From Gammaproteobacteria bacterium (lineage in GTDB: Bacteria; Pseudomonadota; Gammaproteobacteria; Pseudomonadales; Azotimanducaceae), in assembly GCA_009846005.1 (NCBI GenBank), contig VXYL01000073.1, positions 23,353-87,352 of the forward strand: DNA of 64,000 nt. Reading direction: 5' to 3'. Positions 53,031-62,500 of this stretch are shown one piece after another (position 1 is the first letter of the stretch; every line of letters begins with the position of its first letter). The position numbers and the translations under genes were made by a program. Under the pieces are notes generated by a model. That model worked only from the letters and a program-made list of their open reading frames with translations, searched no databases and was not told where the DNA came from.

Positions 53031-53837
53031 TCACGCTCCGTACCAGGGGAAGCAACGCCGGTTCAGCCGGCGCAACGCGTAGTCCAGCAGGAAGGCAAGC
53101 AAGGTGATCCACGCCACGTAGGGCAGGATCACGTCCATCGACAGGTACCGGCGCACCAGGAAGATCCGGTAGCCCAGGCCATCCGTTGACGCGATGGCCT
53201 CGGCCGCGATCAGGAACAGCCAAGCGCTGCCCAAGGACAACCGTACGCCGTCAAGCAGTCGCGGCAAGACCTGCGGTAACACGATGCGGACAGCGATCTG
53301 CCATGTCGTCCCGTCCAGGGTCTGCGCCTTGACGAGTTGCTCCCGCGGCAGTTCCCGAACCCGTTGCTCGATGTCACGCATAAGAAACGGCGCCGTGCCG
53401 AGCACGATCAACATCACCTTGGCGAGTTCGCCGATGCCGAACACGATGAACAGGATCGGCAGGACCGCCAGCGGCGGGACCATCGACATCGCGCGCACCC
53501 ACGGCGACCAGAAGGCACCGAACCACGGCAGCAGCCCGTTGGGGACACCCACCGCGAGGCCGATCGCCGCAGCCACGGCAACGCCGACGAGAAGACGCTT
53601 GAGGCTCGCTGCGGTGTCGGTCCAGAGGATGTAGTCGCCGGTTCGCCGATCCGGGACCAGCGCAACGCGCTCGACGGCCTCGCCTATGGTGGCGAGACTG
53701 GGCAGCAGTTTGTCATCCGGGTTCTCCGCGAGCCGCACGCCGGATGCGGCGACGTAGACCACGAGCGCCAGTACGAACGGCATCGCCGCACTCGCCGCGG
53801 TGCCGACATTCCCAGGGCGGCGATTGAGAACGCGCAT
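53031..53837 (-). CDS. ABC transporter permease, NitT/TauT type
   Basis: 268 residues from ATG 53837 with a GAGGG site nearby. Six membrane segments are visible. The cytoplasmic EAA loop appears as LVKAQTLDGTTWQIAVRIVL followed by PQVLPRLLDG, which contacts the ATPase. The frame extends upstream to 54374 but that part is antisense-like Arg/Gly-rich sequence over the binding-protein gene and is rejected. It works with the neighbouring ATPase and binding protein. Confidence 0.92.
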   Translation of the reverse strand: MRVLNRRPGNVGTAASAAMPFVLALVVYVAASGVRLAENPDDKLLPSLATIGEAVERVALVPDRRTGDYILWTDTAASLKRLLVGVAVAAAIGLAVGVPNGLLPWFGAFWSPWVRAMSMVPPLAVLPILFIVFGIGELAKVMLIVLGTAPFLMRDIEQRVRELPREQLVKAQTLDGTTWQIAVRIVLPQVLPRLLDGVRLSLGSAWLFLIAAEAIASTDGLGYRIFLVRRYLSMDVILPYVAWITLLAFLLDYALRRLNRRCFPWYGA

Positions 53838-53866
53838 GGCGCCCTCTCGAGTGTCGGGTTCGCCCC

Positions 53867-54931
53867 TTAGGTCTCGCCGTCGGCGGCCAGCTTCATGTAG
53901 CGATCGCTGAAGCGCAGCTTGACGTTGCTCTTCGAGCCGAGAACCTCGCCGCCGGGAAGTTCGATGCCAATGAACCCGGCATCCGCGGCACCTTCCCCGA
54001 GCAGTCCGTGCTCGAACGAGAACGCCGCCACGTTCGCCATGGTCTCGCGCAGTGCATCCGAGCGCACGAACGCCACGGCGGGCTCGGCGGTGTAGAACAT
54101 CTCCGTCGCCGCCAGTTGGGCGTTGTAGCCCGGGAGGTCGGTGCCCGATGCCACGGCCATCTGGGTTTTCGCGACATCCGCTTCGGCGCCTTCGGCGGAC
54201 ATTGTCGCCATGGTCTCGTACCAGGCACCCACCAGGGCCTTGCCAAGACGTTCGTCCTGCGCGGCCTCGGTGCTGACCACCAGCATGTCGATGATCTCGC
54301 CCGGGATCATCGACGAGTCGAACACCGGGCTCACGTCCGGCAATCCGGTGACCTCGGCGAGCAGCGGGTTCCAAGTCACCACCGAGGTCACGTCATCCGT
54401 CGAGAACGCCGCCACGATGTCGGCATCCGACGTGTTTACGACGGTGAGATCACGTTCCGTCATGTCCACGGAGGCAAGCGCTCTGGCAAGCAGGTAGTGG
54501 GATACTGAAAGCTCCACGAGGTTGACGTTCTGCCCCTTCAGGTTGGCCAACGTCTTGTCAGCGCCTTTCAGTACGATGCCGTCGTTGCCGTTCGAGAAGT
54601 CTCCAACGATGAGCGCCGTCGAGTCGACGCCGCCGGCGGCCGGTATCGTCAACGCATCCATGTTGGTCATGGTGCAGCCGTCGAACGCACCCGCCGTGTA
54701 CTGGTTGATTGACTCGATGTAGTCGTTGAACTGCACCACCTCGATGGTGATGCCGTACTTCTCGGCCCACTTGTCGACGATGCCGGACTCCTGGGCGTAG
54801 CCCCAGGGCATCCAGCCGACGTAGATGCTCCAGGCGATGCGGTAGTCGTCCTTGGCGGACGCCGTCAGCGAGATGATGCAAAGCGCAGCGGCGATGAGAG
54901 CGCCGGCGCAACGGTTCGTGATGTTTGCCAT
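53867..54931 (-). CDS. ABC transporter substrate-binding protein, NitT/TauT type (putative guanidine/urea)
   Basis: 354 residues from ATG 54931 (GAGGCCAGA before it). The signal peptide ends near SLTASA. RIAWSIYVGWMPWGYAQESG and VQFNDYIESINQYTAGAFDG followed by CTMTNMDAL match the periplasmic binding proteins found upstream of urea-carboxylase-type operons. It opens the seven-gene operon running to 45941. In the 176 bp before it I found no complete guanidine-I riboswitch, although a short CACGGCGG...AAAA..GCCCG stretch recalls its 3' part. Upstream starts at 54994 are not favoured. Confidence 0.9.
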   Translation of the reverse strand: MANITNRCAGALIAAALCIISLTASAKDDYRIAWSIYVGWMPWGYAQESGIVDKWAEKYGITIEVVQFNDYIESINQYTAGAFDGCTMTNMDALTIPAAGGVDSTALIVGDFSNGNDGIVLKGADKTLANLKGQNVNLVELSVSHYLLARALASVDMTERDLTVVNTSDADIVAAFSTDDVTSVVTWNPLLAEVTGLPDVSPVFDSSMIPGEIIDMLVVSTEAAQDERLGKALVGAWYETMATMSAEGAEADVAKTQMAVASGTDLPGYNAQLAATEMFYTAEPAVAFVRSDALRETMANVAAFSFEHGLLGEGAADAGFIGIELPGGEVLGSKSNVKLRFSDRYMKLAADGET

Positions 54932-55070
54932 TCTGGCCTCCACGTTCTGGTCGACCGTGGATGAAGCAAGTGCCGTGCCAATCCGATCCACCACGCGCTA
55001 CGGGTTGGACGGGCGTTTTGGTACCGCCGTGCACCGTATTAGGGCGCGACCGCACCCTGTTCGCGTTGGC

Positions 55071-55109
55071 TTGCTTGCACAAATAGCAAGCGTTACCATC
55101 GGTACCGAT
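55071..55109. promoter_or_regulatory. hicA promoter and operator candidates
   Basis: An inverted repeat GCTTGC/GCAAGC with a 7-base spacer (55073-55091) and a 12-bp palindrome ATCGGTACCGAT (55098-55109) directly precede and overlap the hicA start. TTGCTT (55071-55076) and TACCAT (55094-55099) with 17-bp spacing form a possible promoter, which would give an almost leaderless hicA mRNA. HicB-type autoregulation through these repeats is inference. Confidence 0.4.
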
Positions 55110-55362
55110 GAACAGCAAGCAGCGCAGGACCCTTGCTGCCGTCTTTGCCGACCCGGCGTCTGGGAACATCGCATGGACGGACATCGAGGGTTTGTTGGTC
55201 GCCGCGGGAGCCCGGGTTGTCGAAGGTCGTGGATCGCGGGTGCGATACGAGCGGGATGGCGAAGTCGAGACATTCCATCGACCGCACCCTGCCAAGGAAG
55301 CCAAGCGCTATCAAGTGCGCGCAGCCAGGCAATTTCTAGAACGCATCGGAGTCAAGCCATGA
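55108..55362 (+). CDS. hicA: HicA-type mRNA interferase toxin
   Basis: 84 residues. TLAAVFADPASGNIAWTDIE followed by GLLVAAGARVVEGRGSRVRY is the HicA double-stranded-RNA-binding-like fold; the usual catalytic His is probably in ETFHRPHP, where the family has a short His-Pro motif. HicA cuts mRNA and tmRNA. The ATG has no ribosome site. It overlaps hicB by four bases (ATGA), so the toxin is made first and both are coupled. Confidence 0.88.
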   Translation: MNSKQRRTLAAVFADPASGNIAWTDIEGLLVAAGARVVEGRGSRVRYERDGEVETFHRPHPAKEAKRYQVRAARQFLERIGVKP

Positions 55363-55718
55363 CCAACTCCATGACCTTCAAAGGCTATTCGGCCCGAATC
55401 GAGTACGACGATGACGACGGGATCTTCATCGGTCGCATCGCAGGGATTCGCGATGGTGTCGGATTTCACGCGGATACCGTCGCCAACCTGCGCGAAGCAT
55501 TTCACGAGGCCGTTGAAGACTACATCGAGACATGTGCGAAGATTGGGAAACGTCCGCAGAAGGCGTTCTCCGGCCAGGTGATGTTTCGCGTTAAGCCGGA
55601 AGTGCACCGCAAAGCCGCGCTAGCGGCCGAACTGTCTGGCATGAGCCTCAACCAATGGGCCGAAGACGTCCTGGACCGCGCGGCAGAAGACCTGACGCGC
55701 GCACCGGGCAGCGCGTAG
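55359..55718 (+). CDS. hicB: HicB-type antitoxin with ribbon-helix-helix tail
   Basis: 119 residues from ATG 55359. GYSARIEYDDDDGIFIGRIA followed by GIRDGVGFHADTVANLREAF is the HicB partial RNase H-like fold, and the C-terminus (VKPEVHRKAALAAELSGMSL, NQWAEDVLDRA) is an Arc/ribbon-helix-helix DNA-binding domain. It neutralises HicA and probably represses the operon at the repeats upstream of hicA. The reading frame continues upstream to 54852 as a shadow. Confidence 0.9.
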   Translation: MTNSMTFKGYSARIEYDDDDGIFIGRIAGIRDGVGFHADTVANLREAFHEAVEDYIETCAKIGKRPQKAFSGQVMFRVKPEVHRKAALAAELSGMSLNQWAEDVLDRAAEDLTRAPGSA

Positions 55719-55743
55719 CGCCACCCCGGCACGACCCGTCAAG

Positions 55744-57456
55744 TTAGCGCTTCCAGCGCCGATTGACCGCCGAGACAATCGCAATCAGAGCCGCTGTGAT
55801 CGTGTTCTGGCTGATCCCGATGCCGTAGCAATTGGTACCGGTTTCGCTGGCGATCTCCGCATCGCCGATTGCCACGATGCAGATCGCGCTCGCGTCCTTG
55901 CCTGCTCCCATCGCCCGCTCGTGGTAGTCGATGATGTTGAGGGGCTCGTTGAGCGTCGTCACCATGCCGTTCACGAACGCCTCGATGGGGCCGGAGCCTT
56001 CACCGACGATGGCGACCTCGCCGTCCGGAACCTCGAGCTTCGCCGTGCAGTGCTGCGCGTCCCCCTCGGCGCGGCTCAGGTAGTAGTCGATTAGGCGATA
56101 CGGGCCGGTGTCGACCAGGTACTCGTCCTTGAGGGCTTGGAATATCTCGTCCGGCCGCACCTCTCGGTCGAGGCTCTCGGTCAGGGCCTGAACGACCTTG
56201 GAAAACTCGACCAGCATCTCCCGCGGAAGCGCCACGCCGAAGTGTTCCTCAAGGATGAAGCCGACCCCGCCCTTGCCGGACTGGCTGTTGACGCGCACCG
56301 TTTCCTTGTAGGAAGAACCCACGTCCGACGGATCGATGGGCAGATACGGGACCTCCCAGTGCTCCCGGTCGACCCGCGCCATGCCCTTCTTGATCGCGTC
56401 CTGATGGGAACCCGAGAAAGCGGTGAACACCAGGTCGCCGGCGTAAGGATGGCGTTCGTGCACCGGCAGCTTGTTGATGGTCTCGACGGTCTGGCGGATG
56501 CGCGGCATGTCGCGGAAGTCGAGTTCGGGGTCGACTCCCTGGGAGAAGAGGTTCATCGCCACCGTGACCAGGTCGCAATTGCCGGTGCGCTCCCCGTTGC
56601 CGAACAACGTACCCTCCACGCGCTCCGCCCCAGCCATGAGGGCGAGTTCAGTCGCGGCTACCCCGGTGCCCCGGTCGTTGTGGGTGTGCAGGCTGATGAC
56701 GATACGGTCGCGGTCGGCGAACTGCCGGCCGAACCACTCGATCTGGTCCGCGTAGACGTTGGGGGTCGCCATCTCCACCGTGGACGGCAGGTTGACGATG
56801 ATCGGCTGTTCCGCGGTCGCCTCCCATTCGTCGGCGACGGCCGCACATATGTCCACGGCGAAGTCGAGTTCGGTGCCCGTGAAACTCTCCGGCGAGTACT
56901 CGAAGTGGATGTCGGTGCCGGCGAGTTGCTTGACGCCTTCCTTGACCACGGCAGTGCCTTGCACGGCAAGATCGATGATGCCGCTTCGGTCCATGTTGAA
57001 CACCACGCGACGCTGCAGTTCGGATGTGGAGTTGTAGAGATGGAAGATCGCGCTGGGGGCGCCGTCGAGGGCCTCCACCGTCCGTTCGATGAGTTCCGGC
57101 CGGGCTTGGCAGAGAACCTGGACGGTCACGCCGTCCGGAACCATGCCGTTGTCGATGATGCGGCGGATGAAGTCGAAGTCCGGCTGCGATGCTGCCGGGA
57201 AACCTACCTCGATCTCCACGAACCCCACCTCCAGGAGGAGTTCGTACATGCGCAGTTTCTCGTCCACGTTCATGGGATCAATCAGCGCCTGGTTGCCGTC
57301 CCGAAGATCCACGCTGCACCAGCGCGGCGGCTCGGTCAGCACCGCGCCGGGCCAGTGGCGATCGGGAAGATCGACCGGCTTGAAAGGGGTGTATTTTTCA
57401 AACGGCATGGCGCCCTTGCGGCTGCCGGATACGGTCTGTCGATGCTGCGGATTCAT
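55744..57456 (-). CDS. leuA: 2-Isopropylmalate synthase
   Basis: 570 residues from ATG 57456, supported by GGAGG about seven bases before. CSVDLRDGNQALID (Arg52, Asp53) is the catalytic and metal-binding motif, VISLHTHNDRGTG holds the HxH metal site, and LFGNGERTGNCDL the second motif. The C-terminal 150 residues are the leucine-sensing regulatory domain. It condenses acetyl-CoA with 2-oxoisovalerate, the first step of leucine synthesis. The long N-terminus and PFKPVDLPDRHWP segment place it in the type II (LeuA2) group. A leucine-rich leader peptide and promoter lie upstream, so attenuation by leucine is likely. Confidence 0.95.
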   Translation of the reverse strand: MNPQHRQTVSGSRKGAMPFEKYTPFKPVDLPDRHWPGAVLTEPPRWCSVDLRDGNQALIDPMNVDEKLRMYELLLEVGFVEIEVGFPAASQPDFDFIRRIIDNGMVPDGVTVQVLCQARPELIERTVEALDGAPSAIFHLYNSTSELQRRVVFNMDRSGIIDLAVQGTAVVKEGVKQLAGTDIHFEYSPESFTGTELDFAVDICAAVADEWEATAEQPIIVNLPSTVEMATPNVYADQIEWFGRQFADRDRIVISLHTHNDRGTGVAATELALMAGAERVEGTLFGNGERTGNCDLVTVAMNLFSQGVDPELDFRDMPRIRQTVETINKLPVHERHPYAGDLVFTAFSGSHQDAIKKGMARVDREHWEVPYLPIDPSDVGSSYKETVRVNSQSGKGGVGFILEEHFGVALPREMLVEFSKVVQALTESLDREVRPDEIFQALKDEYLVDTGPYRLIDYYLSRAEGDAQHCTAKLEVPDGEVAIVGEGSGPIEAFVNGMVTTLNEPLNIIDYHERAMGAGKDASAICIVAIGDAEIASETGTNCYGIGISQNTITAALIAIVSAVNRRWKR

Positions 57457-57531
57457 CGCGCAACCTCCGTGGGACGGTGATCGGGGTTTGGACGGTGGGC
57501 GGACATTGCCCTTTCGATGAGGTATAGCCGG

Positions 57532-57612
57532 CTACGCCGGCAGGAGCAGCAGAATAAGGCTCGCGTCGGTGGCGAGTCGCGTTGCGTTGATGTCGATTCG
57601 GCGTTTCATCAT
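57532..57612 (-). CDS. leuL: Leucine-rich leader peptide upstream of leuA
   Basis: 26 codons on the leuA strand, beginning with two ATG codons at 57612 and 57609 (MMKRRIDINATR) and ending with DASLILLLLPA then TAG. Five Leu codons fall within six positions near the end, as in leucine-operon leader peptides that sense charged tRNA-Leu. A GCCGGC-GTA-GCCGGC hairpin spans the stop codon. No terminator with a U-run was found between it and leuA, so the attenuation mechanism is not settled. The ribosome site (GGGGCG) is weak. Confidence 0.6.
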   Translation of the reverse strand: MMKRRIDINATRLATDASLILLLLPA

Positions 57613-57639
57613 GGCGATGGCGCCCCGTGGGCGGAGCGG

Positions 57640-57668
57640 ACTATAGCCAAATCCGTGCGGATTGGCCA
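57640..57668 (-). promoter_or_regulatory. Likely leuA promoter
   Basis: On the minus strand TATAGT (57645-57640) is one base from the consensus -10 box, with TGGCCA (57668-57663, four of six matches to -35) at 17-bp spacing. Transcription would begin near 57633, about 20 bases before the leader peptide start. Confidence 0.5.
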
Positions 57669-57685
57669 CCGAATGAGGCGAACCT

Positions 57686-57821
57686 GGAGGCGACCCTTGC
57701 GGTCGCCCGTTGTGCGCGCCGTTGCCTCCAACCGCAACCTCGGATTGAATGACCCGAGAATGCGGCCGCATTCTCGATCGCGCCCGCAGGGCGCGCCGGG
57801 ACGGGACAGCCCGTCCCCTAC
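57686..57821. repeat. Dispersed intergenic repeat, composite copy 6
   Basis: Contains in order GGCGACCCTTGCGGTCGCC, a perfect 22-bp palindrome at 57755-57776 centred on GCGGCCGC, a CGCGCCC-GCA-GGGCGCG hairpin, and GGACGGGACAGCCCGTCC followed by CCTA. On the minus strand its TAGGGG edge supplies the purT stop codon at 57818-57820. It lies between purT and the leuA promoter. Confidence 0.65.
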
Positions 57822-58999
57822 AGTTCGACATCGACCGCCGTCGCCACCGCGGTGGCCTTCGCCCGGGCGGCGTCGACGGAGTCCGCCAACGCGAGTCCCA
57901 CGCCCATGCGGCGCTCGCCGTGGACCTCGGGCTTGCCGAACAAGCGGATCTGGGTGTCCGGCGCGGCGAGCGCGTCTTCGAGGTTGCCGAACGAAACCCG
58001 GTCCGAATCGCCGTGCGCCAGGATCACCGCCGAGGCCGCCGGGCCGAATTGGCGGATGACCGGGACCGGCAGCCGCAAGATGGCCCGTGCGTGCAGGGCG
58101 AATTCCGACAGATCCTGGCTGATGAGGGTCACCATGCCGGTGTCGTGGGGTCTCGGGCTCACCTCGCTGAACCAGACCGCGTCGTCCTTGATGAAGAACT
58201 CGACACCGAATAAACCGCTCCCACCCAGTTCGCCGGTCACCAACTCGGCAATGCGCTGGCATTCGCCGAGCGCCGCGTCGCTCATGGGTTGCGGCTGCCA
58301 GGACTCCTGGTAGTCCCCGCCCTCCTGGCGATGGCCGATGGGCGCACAGAATGTGACGCCGTCGCGATGTCGGACCGTAAGCAGCGTGATCTCGTAGTCG
58401 AAGTCGATGAAGCCCTCGACGATGACCTTGTCGGCACCGCCCCGGGCACCTTCCCGAGCGGCGTGCCACGACGCCATGGCATCCGTAAGCGAGTGCACGG
58501 TGGTCTGGCCCTTGCCCGACGAACTCATCACCGGTTTGACGACGCAGGGCGTGCCAATGGCGTCCACCGCGGCCCGGTACTCCTCCTCCGTCGCGGCGAA
58601 CCGGTACGCGGACGTTGCAACGCCCAGGGTTTCCGCGGCCAGGCGGCGAATGCCCTCCCGGTTCATGGTCAGCCTCGCCGCCCGGGCCGTCGGGATGATG
58701 CGCCAGCCTTCGGCTTCCATCTCCACGAGTGTCGGCGTGGCGATGGCCTCGATCTCGGGCACCACAAGGTCGGGCTTTTCGGCCTCTATCACGCGACGGA
58801 GTTCGCCGCCGTCGAGCATGTTGATGACGTGGCTGCGGTGGGCGACCTGCATACCGGGCGCGTTCGCATAGCGGTCCACGGCGATTACCTCGACGCCGAG
58901 GCGCTGCAGTTCGATGATGACCTCCTTGCCGAGTTCGCCGGCCCCGAGGGTCATTACCCGGGTGGCACTGGCCGACAGTGGCGTGCCGATCCTGGTCAT
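57818..58999 (-). CDS. purT: Formate-dependent phosphoribosylglycinamide formyltransferase
   Basis: 393 residues from ATG 58999. [20 protein letters not shown] followed by [20 protein letters not shown] is the PurT N-terminus; [15 protein letters not shown] is the ATP-grasp loop and [20 protein letters not shown] the metal-binding part. PurT makes formylglycinamide ribotide from formate and ATP, the third step of purine synthesis. The ATG overlaps the TGA of the carbonic-anhydrase-like gene upstream (ATGA). Its own stop lies in the dispersed repeat. The open frame to 59413 is a shadow. Confidence 0.95.
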   Translation of the reverse strand: MTRIGTPLSASATRVMTLGAGELGKEVIIELQRLGVEVIAVDRYANAPGMQVAHRSHVINMLDGGELRRVIEAEKPDLVVPEIEAIATPTLVEMEAEGWRIIPTARAARLTMNREGIRRLAAETLGVATSAYRFAATEEEYRAAVDAIGTPCVVKPVMSSSGKGQTTVHSLTDAMASWHAAREGARGGADKVIVEGFIDFDYEITLLTVRHRDGVTFCAPIGHRQEGGDYQESWQPQPMSDAALGECQRIAELVTGELGGSGLFGVEFFIKDDAVWFSEVSPRPHDTGMVTLISQDLSEFALHARAILRLPVPVIRQFGPAASAVILAHGDSDRVSFGNLEDALAAPDTQIRLFGKPEVHGERRMGVGLALADSVDAARAKATAVATAVDVEL

Positions 59000-59520
59000 G
59001 CCGAGGTCTGCTTCAAGCCTGCCTGGTAGCGCCGGAAATTGTTGACGTAGAGGTCCGAGAAGCCGGTGATCTCCTCCACCTCCTCGTCGGTGAGTTCGCG
59101 GATGATCTTGCCCGGGGAACCGAGCACAAGGCTCCGGTCCGGGATCACCTTGCCTTCCGTGATCAGCGCGTTGGAGCCGATCAGGCAGTCGTTGCCGATG
59201 ATCACGTCGTTCAGCACCACCGAACCGATGCCGATCAGGCTGTTGTCGCCCACGGTGCAGCCGTGCAGCACGGCCTTGTGGCCCACGGTGACCTGGTTGC
59301 CCAGTGTGACCGGATAGCCCTCGTCCATGTGCACGACGGCGTTGTCCTGGACATTGGTGCGTTCGCCCACGGTGATCGTGTCGAAGTCGCCCCGCAACAC
59401 GGCACCCCACCACACGGAGGCTTCGTGTTTTAGGCGTACCGAGCCGATGACGACGGCCGTGTCGGCGATGAAGTAGTCGCCGTCGGTTTTCAGGCTCGCG
59501 TCATCCAGGCTGTAGATCAT
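58996..59520 (-). CDS. Gamma-carbonic anhydrase family protein (left-handed beta-helix)
   Basis: 174 residues. The hexapeptide repeats ([60 protein letters not shown]) and the spaced His residues ([13 protein letters not shown]) match the YrdA/CaiE group of gamma carbonic anhydrases, which bind a metal at a trimer interface. Activity as a true carbonic anhydrase is often absent in this subgroup. Its stop overlaps the purT start, so the two are co-translated; a reason for this linkage is not evident. Confidence 0.93.
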   Translation of the reverse strand: MIYSLDDASLKTDGDYFIADTAVVIGSVRLKHEASVWWGAVLRGDFDTITVGERTNVQDNAVVHMDEGYPVTLGNQVTVGHKAVLHGCTVGDNSLIGIGSVVLNDVIIGNDCLIGSNALITEGKVIPDRSLVLGSPGKIIRELTDEEVEEITGFSDLYVNNFRRYQAGLKQTSA

Positions 59521-59576
59521 CGGCTACTGCGTTCGGTCGTCCTAGGCATTGTGTCCGAGAGCGCCGAACAAAGCCA

Positions 59577-62500
59577 TCAACCGAGCGCCGCGCGCGCGTT
59601 CCGGAACAGCGTGAGCCACGGCCCGTCTTCACGCCAGGACGGATGGACCCAGGAATTCTGTACGGCCCGGAACACCCGTTCCGGGTGCGGCATCATGACG
59701 AGCGCCCTTCCGGATGCCGCGGTGATGCCCGCTAGGCCAAGTTCGGATCCGTTGGGGTTCGTTGGATAGCGGATCGCCGGCGCACCGTTCCCATCGACGA
59801 ATTGCAGCGCCAGTTGTCCCGTGCGCTCCAGGTCCGTGGCCGCAACGCCCTCGTTGAACTCCGCCCTCCCCTCGCCGTGTGCCACGGGGATCGGCAGCAG
59901 CGCGTCCGCCATTCCGTCGAGCCACGGCGAGTCCACGCCATTGACGCGCACCTGCACCGTGCGTGCCTCGAAGCGCTCGGAGCGGTTGCCGACGAACCGC
60001 GGCCAGTTGTCGGCGCCTGGGATCAGCTCCTTGAGTTCGGCCATCATCTGGCAGCCGTTGCAGACCCCGAGGGCGAGGGTGTCGCGGGCGAAGAAGGCGG
60101 CGAAGGCGTCGCGGACCCGGGACTCGAACAGGATGGATTTGGCCCATCCGCCACCGCCGCCGAGCACATCGCCATAGGAGAAACCGCCACAAGCCGCCAG
60201 CACCTGGAACTCGTCGAGATAGCCGGTCCGGCCGAACAGGTCGGACATGTGCACATCCACGGCTTCGAAGCCCGCCCGGTGGAAGGCGGCGGCCATCTCG
60301 ATCTGGCCGTTGACGCCCTGCTCCCGAAGGATCGCCACTCTCGGTCGACGGCTGGTGGCGACTAACGGTGCGACGATGTCGTGTTCCGGGTCGAAGGCCG
60401 CATTGAAGACCAGACCGGACTCCGCCTCATCGATCAACCCGAACTCCTCGTCCGCGCACTCGGCATCGTCCCGCAAGCGCTGCATCGCATGGCTGGTGGA
60501 TGCCCAGGTTCGTTCCAGGTCGGCCCGGGTCGACGCGACCAGTTCGATGTCCCCCTGGCAAATGACGATGCGCGCGTCGTCACGAAGCGTGGCAACCTGA
60601 GAGCATCTGAGCCCGGCAAGGCCGGCGCGTGCCCGCACAATGGCGACATGGCGTTCCGCGACCCCCACCACGGCGCCCACCTCTTCCGCGAAGAGTTCCG
60701 CTAGCGGATCGTCCCCCACATCGATGTCGAGTCCCCGAGTGCGCCCGGCGAAGGACATCTCAAGCAGCGTCGCGATCATCCCCCCGTCCGATCGGTCGTG
60801 GTAGGCGGTGATCAGGTCGGCATCGACGAGTTCACCGACGAGTTCGATCAAGCGTTTCAGCGCCGCGGCGTCGTCCACGTCCGCCGGTTGGTCGCCGAGG
60901 AATCCGAAGCATTGCGCCAAAACGCTCCCGCCCAGCCGTCGCCGCCGGGCGAAACGAGGCTCGATGAGAAGCAGGCAGTGGGTGTCCCTACCAAGTACCG
61001 GCGTTCGGGTTTGGCGGACGTCCGCAACGGGTGCGAAGGCACTGACATTCAACGTCACCGGCGAGACAACCGCCTTGTCGTCCCAGGTCGTCCTCATGGA
61101 GAGGCTGTCCTTGCCGACCGGAATCGCGATGCCCAGCGCCGGGCAAAGCTCCTCGCCCACGGCGCGGACCGACTCGAACAAGGCCTGATCCTCGCCGTCG
61201 TGACCCGCGGCCGCCATCCAGTTGGCCGAGAGGACGACGCGGGACAGGCTCTCGATTCGCGCTGCCGCCAGGTTGGTGAGCGCCTCGGCAACGGCCAATC
61301 GCGCCGCCGCAGCCGGATCGATCACCGCGACCGGACTCCGCTCCCCCATCGCCATCGCTTCCCCGCGATACCCTTCGAAATCCGCCAGCGTGACCGCCAC
61401 ATCCGCCACCGGCACCTGGTTGGGCCCGACCATCTGGTCCCGGGCGACAAGACCCGTGATACTCCGATCGCCAATCGTGATGAGGAACTTCTTGCTCGCG
61501 ACGGCAGGAAACCGCAAAACGCGCCGGATGGCATCGGCGAGATCGATCTGTCGATGATCGAAGGGTTCGGTTGCCCGCGGCTGCGGAACGAACGCCCGGC
61601 TCATCCGCGGCGGCTTGCCGAGCAGCGCGGTGAGCGGCATATCCACCGGCGTTGCTTCGAGTTCCGAATCGTCGACGACCAACCGTTTCTCGGCCGTCGC
61701 CTCGCCGACGACCGCGTAGGGGCAGCGTTCCCGGGTGGCGATGGCCTCGAAGACCGGGAGATCCTCAGCGGCCACCGCCAGCACGTAGCGTTCCTGGGCC
61801 TCGTTGCACCAGATTTCCATCGGCGACATGGCGGGATCGGCGTTCGGGACGGCGCGGATGTCGAAACGCCCGCCGACGTTTGCGTCGTTGACCAGTTCCG
61901 GCAGCGCATTGGACAGCCCGCCGGCACCGACGTCGTGGATGACCCGGATCGGATTGGCATCGCCCAAGGCGCAGCACCGGTCGATGACCTCCTGGCACCG
62001 ACGCTGCATCTCGGCGTTGTCGCGCTGCACCGACGCGAAGTCGAGTTCCGAGTCGCTCTCGCCGGATGCCATGCTCGACGCCGCCCCGCCGCCGAGGCCG
62101 ATCAGCATGGCCGGACCACCGAGCACGAGGAGTTTCGAGCCGACGGGCACGTCGGCCGCCGTCACATGGTCCCCGGCGATGGCACCGACGCCGCCCGCGA
62201 TCATCACCGGCTTGTGGTAGCCCCAGTCCGCCCCGTCCCGGCCCCGCGCCTCGAAGGTCCGAAAATAGCCCGCAAGACACGGTCGCCCGTACTCGTTGTT
62301 GAACGCGGCGGCACCCAAGGGTCCGTCGAGCATGATTTCCCGCGCCGACGCGATCCGGCCGGGTTTCCCCGCACCGAATTCCCAGGGTTCCGGCGAGGAG
62401 CCGATTTCCAGGTGGCTGGTGGTAAAACCGACCAGGCCCGCCTTGGGCTTGGAACCGCGCCCCACGGCGCCTTCGTCGCGGATCTCGCCGCCGGAACCCG

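Noticed and set aside
53838..54374. N-terminal extension of the NitT/TauT permease
   Set aside because: The frame overlaps the binding-protein gene out of phase and encodes Arg/Gly-rich sequence; the ATG at 53837 has a ribosome site.
54932..55107. Guanidine-I (ykkC) riboswitch upstream of the binding-protein operon
   Set aside because: On the minus strand a CACGGCGG...AAAA..GCCCG stretch resembles the 3' part of the motif, but the conserved 5' part with CTGGTCCGAGAG is absent. Covariance-model search would settle it.
56137..57480. 447-codon plus-strand ORF over leuA
   Set aside because: Antisense to leuA catalytic motifs; no ribosome site or family match.
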